Positions 52,126-53,851 of a stretch of DNA of 53,851 bases are shown here, piece after piece. Every line of letters starts with the position of its first letter. Position 1 is the first letter of the stretch. The notes under the pieces were generated by a model. That model was not told the origin of the DNA. It was given only the letters and a program-made list of their open reading frames with translations, and made no database searches. Position numbers and translations under genes: made by a program. Origin of the DNA: Fragilaria crotonensis (taxonomy: Eukaryota > Bacillariophyta > Fragilariophyceae > Fragilariales > Fragilariaceae); assembly GCA_022925895.1 (NCBI GenBank), contig JAKSYS010000422.1:1-53851 (forward strand), read 5' to 3'.

Positions 52126-53851
52126 TGTCTACTTTGATAAGAGAGTTGTGCGAATTGGGGCACTGGCTCTGCGCAAAATGTGTAATTGGCTCATTCACGC
52201 TGACGATGCAAGTTCTATAAAAGCACGGGCAGCGCAGGTCACAGTGGCATCAGGTGAAATAAATGCTGATATTCTTAATAATTGTGTCCGCTCTTTTTAC
52301 GTAGAGCTAGTCCAGGTGTGTCGCCTCGTGTGTCGACATTGTGTCCGATTCGAAAGGGCGTATATCGACGAGTGTCACCCTCGATTCCTCCCGAATGGCT
52401 CACGATTCTACAACCCCTTACTGGAAACTGGAAGTAGTACTCCGTATAACGGATTAGGCTTGTGAGCGCTATAGGCCCCCGGAGAGACAAATCGTCATGA
52501 AAAACCTCATACTCTCATACGGCAAATATCTGAGTCACGCATTTCCAAATAATCCGGATCGCCGTAGCATTTATTTGTTGTGAGCGCTCATCTAAAACTT
52601 AGCGTATGCTTCAATCGATTGTGAATTTTGATGCCTAGAGTGGGTTATTACAGTTCCTCCGCTATTATGTGACGCATTGTCACAGCGATCGAGGCTTGCT
52701 TATGTACTTTTCCTCCGAGCACTGTCGTCCGGACAAACGACATTATGCTTGCTGCACGTCGTGTTCGGACGTCCGATGTGTGTCTTTGTAGCCAGTGACA
52801 CTTTACCTGGTACTACAGTAGCGAGGGAGTTTGATGCCTGGTACAGTCATACGGCAGGCTGTGGTGTTGAAGTTATGCTCGCTACTTCCGGTAGTAGAGG
52901 CTTTTTAATCCATGACAATTCGGCAGGCAAATGTAAACCGTTGCCTCAACTCGAACAACTATAGCACTGTCGCATCGTATGCATAGTCTGGTACGAGATT
53001 CAATGAGCGCCAAACCCAGTCGGAAAAACTTAAGCTTTTGCCGTTTGAAATTACGGTAGTTTCTGTCATTTCACCAAAAATGCTTCAGTCAAATAAGAAC
53101 TAAACATATAATTTATGTCTGAATAACACGAAATGCTGGCAGATGGGTTTGAGCTGGCAGATGAGATGGAATGTTCATTTATCAGCTTTTGTCTGCAGCC
53201 AAGACTCTTTTCATTCTTTCACCATGATCACCCTAGTCTAAAGTTAGCGAAAGCAACCACTTCCACTTGATACTACACAAGAGCTACATCTTGTTGCAGC
53301 ATACCAGAGGGAGGAGCAGGGCAATAGTTTCCAGTAGCTATGTTGGTCAAACCTGATTATCCCGACGTGAAGTTAGGGTGCACTTCAAAATCAAGCATTC
53401 CACATGAATCAACTCGCAATTAGTAGGGAAATCTTGTTGTCCACGAATAGATTTTTGGACAAACATGATGTCCATCCACTTGTGTGGATCTGGCTTTCAA
53501 GATTGGAACCTTCCAGTCACCAAAGTAGCGAGATACTCCATCCATTGCTATCGTGACAGTGACAGTTTTCATCATCCACCTCAGATGACCTGCTCCTGAC
53601 AAAGATCTCCCTTTGGTAATGGGTCTTGAACAGGGAGAATCTTCACTTCCCCTAGCACATAACCTGAATCAATGGGGGGCATTGTTCAACTGACCTCAAG
53701 TGTGGTTGTTCCTCTGTAACAACCACATTGCAATTGCAAGTATCATCGTGATTGGCATCATCAGATGACAGGAAACTTTTTGTTTATGAGCCACAACCTT
53801 TTTTGTGCAAGAATATACTGGATACTGATTTCTGCCTCACTGCACTGCCAG
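52126..53851. other. Gene-free stretch to the window end
   Basis: No ORF I can support and no repeat structure seen. The last 400 bp are AT-rich. Confidence 0.4.

Noticed and set aside
53420-53602. 60-residue minus-strand ORF near the window end
   Set aside because: Short, unsupported by neighbours or any recognised motif.

Overview
The window looks like nuclear DNA of a diatom, probably a raphid pennate; that placement is inference. Evidence: a light-dependent protochlorophyllide reductase and an FKBP with plastid-type leaders, a single-domain voltage-gated cation channel, a soluble-adenylyl-cyclase-like protein, short GT-AG introns (61, 67, 89 and 276 bp), a Ty1/copia element of the general diatom type, and Crypton tyrosine recombinases like those of stramenopiles. 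Intergenic DNA is rich in short GTAC-containing strings.

Layout. 80-412: tandem array of 30-bp units, each carrying a dyad. 568-12276: complete Ty1/copia retrotransposon (592-bp LTRs, 5-bp target duplication GGTAC, primer-binding and polypurine sites) with Gag, protease, integrase, RT and RNase H, plus about 4 kb of extra coding-like sequence before gag. 12670-14529: two non-autonomous TIR elements side by side; the second is a clear hAT-type element with an 8-bp target duplication. 15232-19927: two secreted reeler-like paralogs on either side of a decayed Crypton recombinase. 20435-30140: host genes (monoglyceride-lipase-like hydrolase, lumenal FKBP, COX10, POR, ferredoxin-like protein, an acidic unknown). 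31763-37493: class III cyclase/ATPase with a C-terminal CaaX-like box. 38250-38535: a second dyad array arranged as a large inverted repeat. 40490-41657: single-domain channel with a TxDxW filter. 41870-46995: two Crypton elements in direct tandem, with junctions that read like attL, a central composite site and attR. 47220-49899: ZC3HC1/NIPA-like zinc-finger gene and CNOT11, convergent. 49900-53851: almost gene-free.

Genes as a set. POR and the ferredoxin-like gene are divergent and both plastid-targeted. FKBP and COX10 are divergent. The cyclase and the channel are also divergent, separated by the dyad array. The rest looks like ordinary housekeeping content between transposons.

A caveat affects the whole window. 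Many frames are broken by single-nucleotide indels, several in homopolymers: throughout the retrotransposon, in both Cryptons, and in the cyclase, channel, FKBP and first reeler gene. The two LTRs and the two Crypton copies also differ largely by short indels. Residual sequencing or polishing error is therefore a serious alternative to true pseudogenisation.
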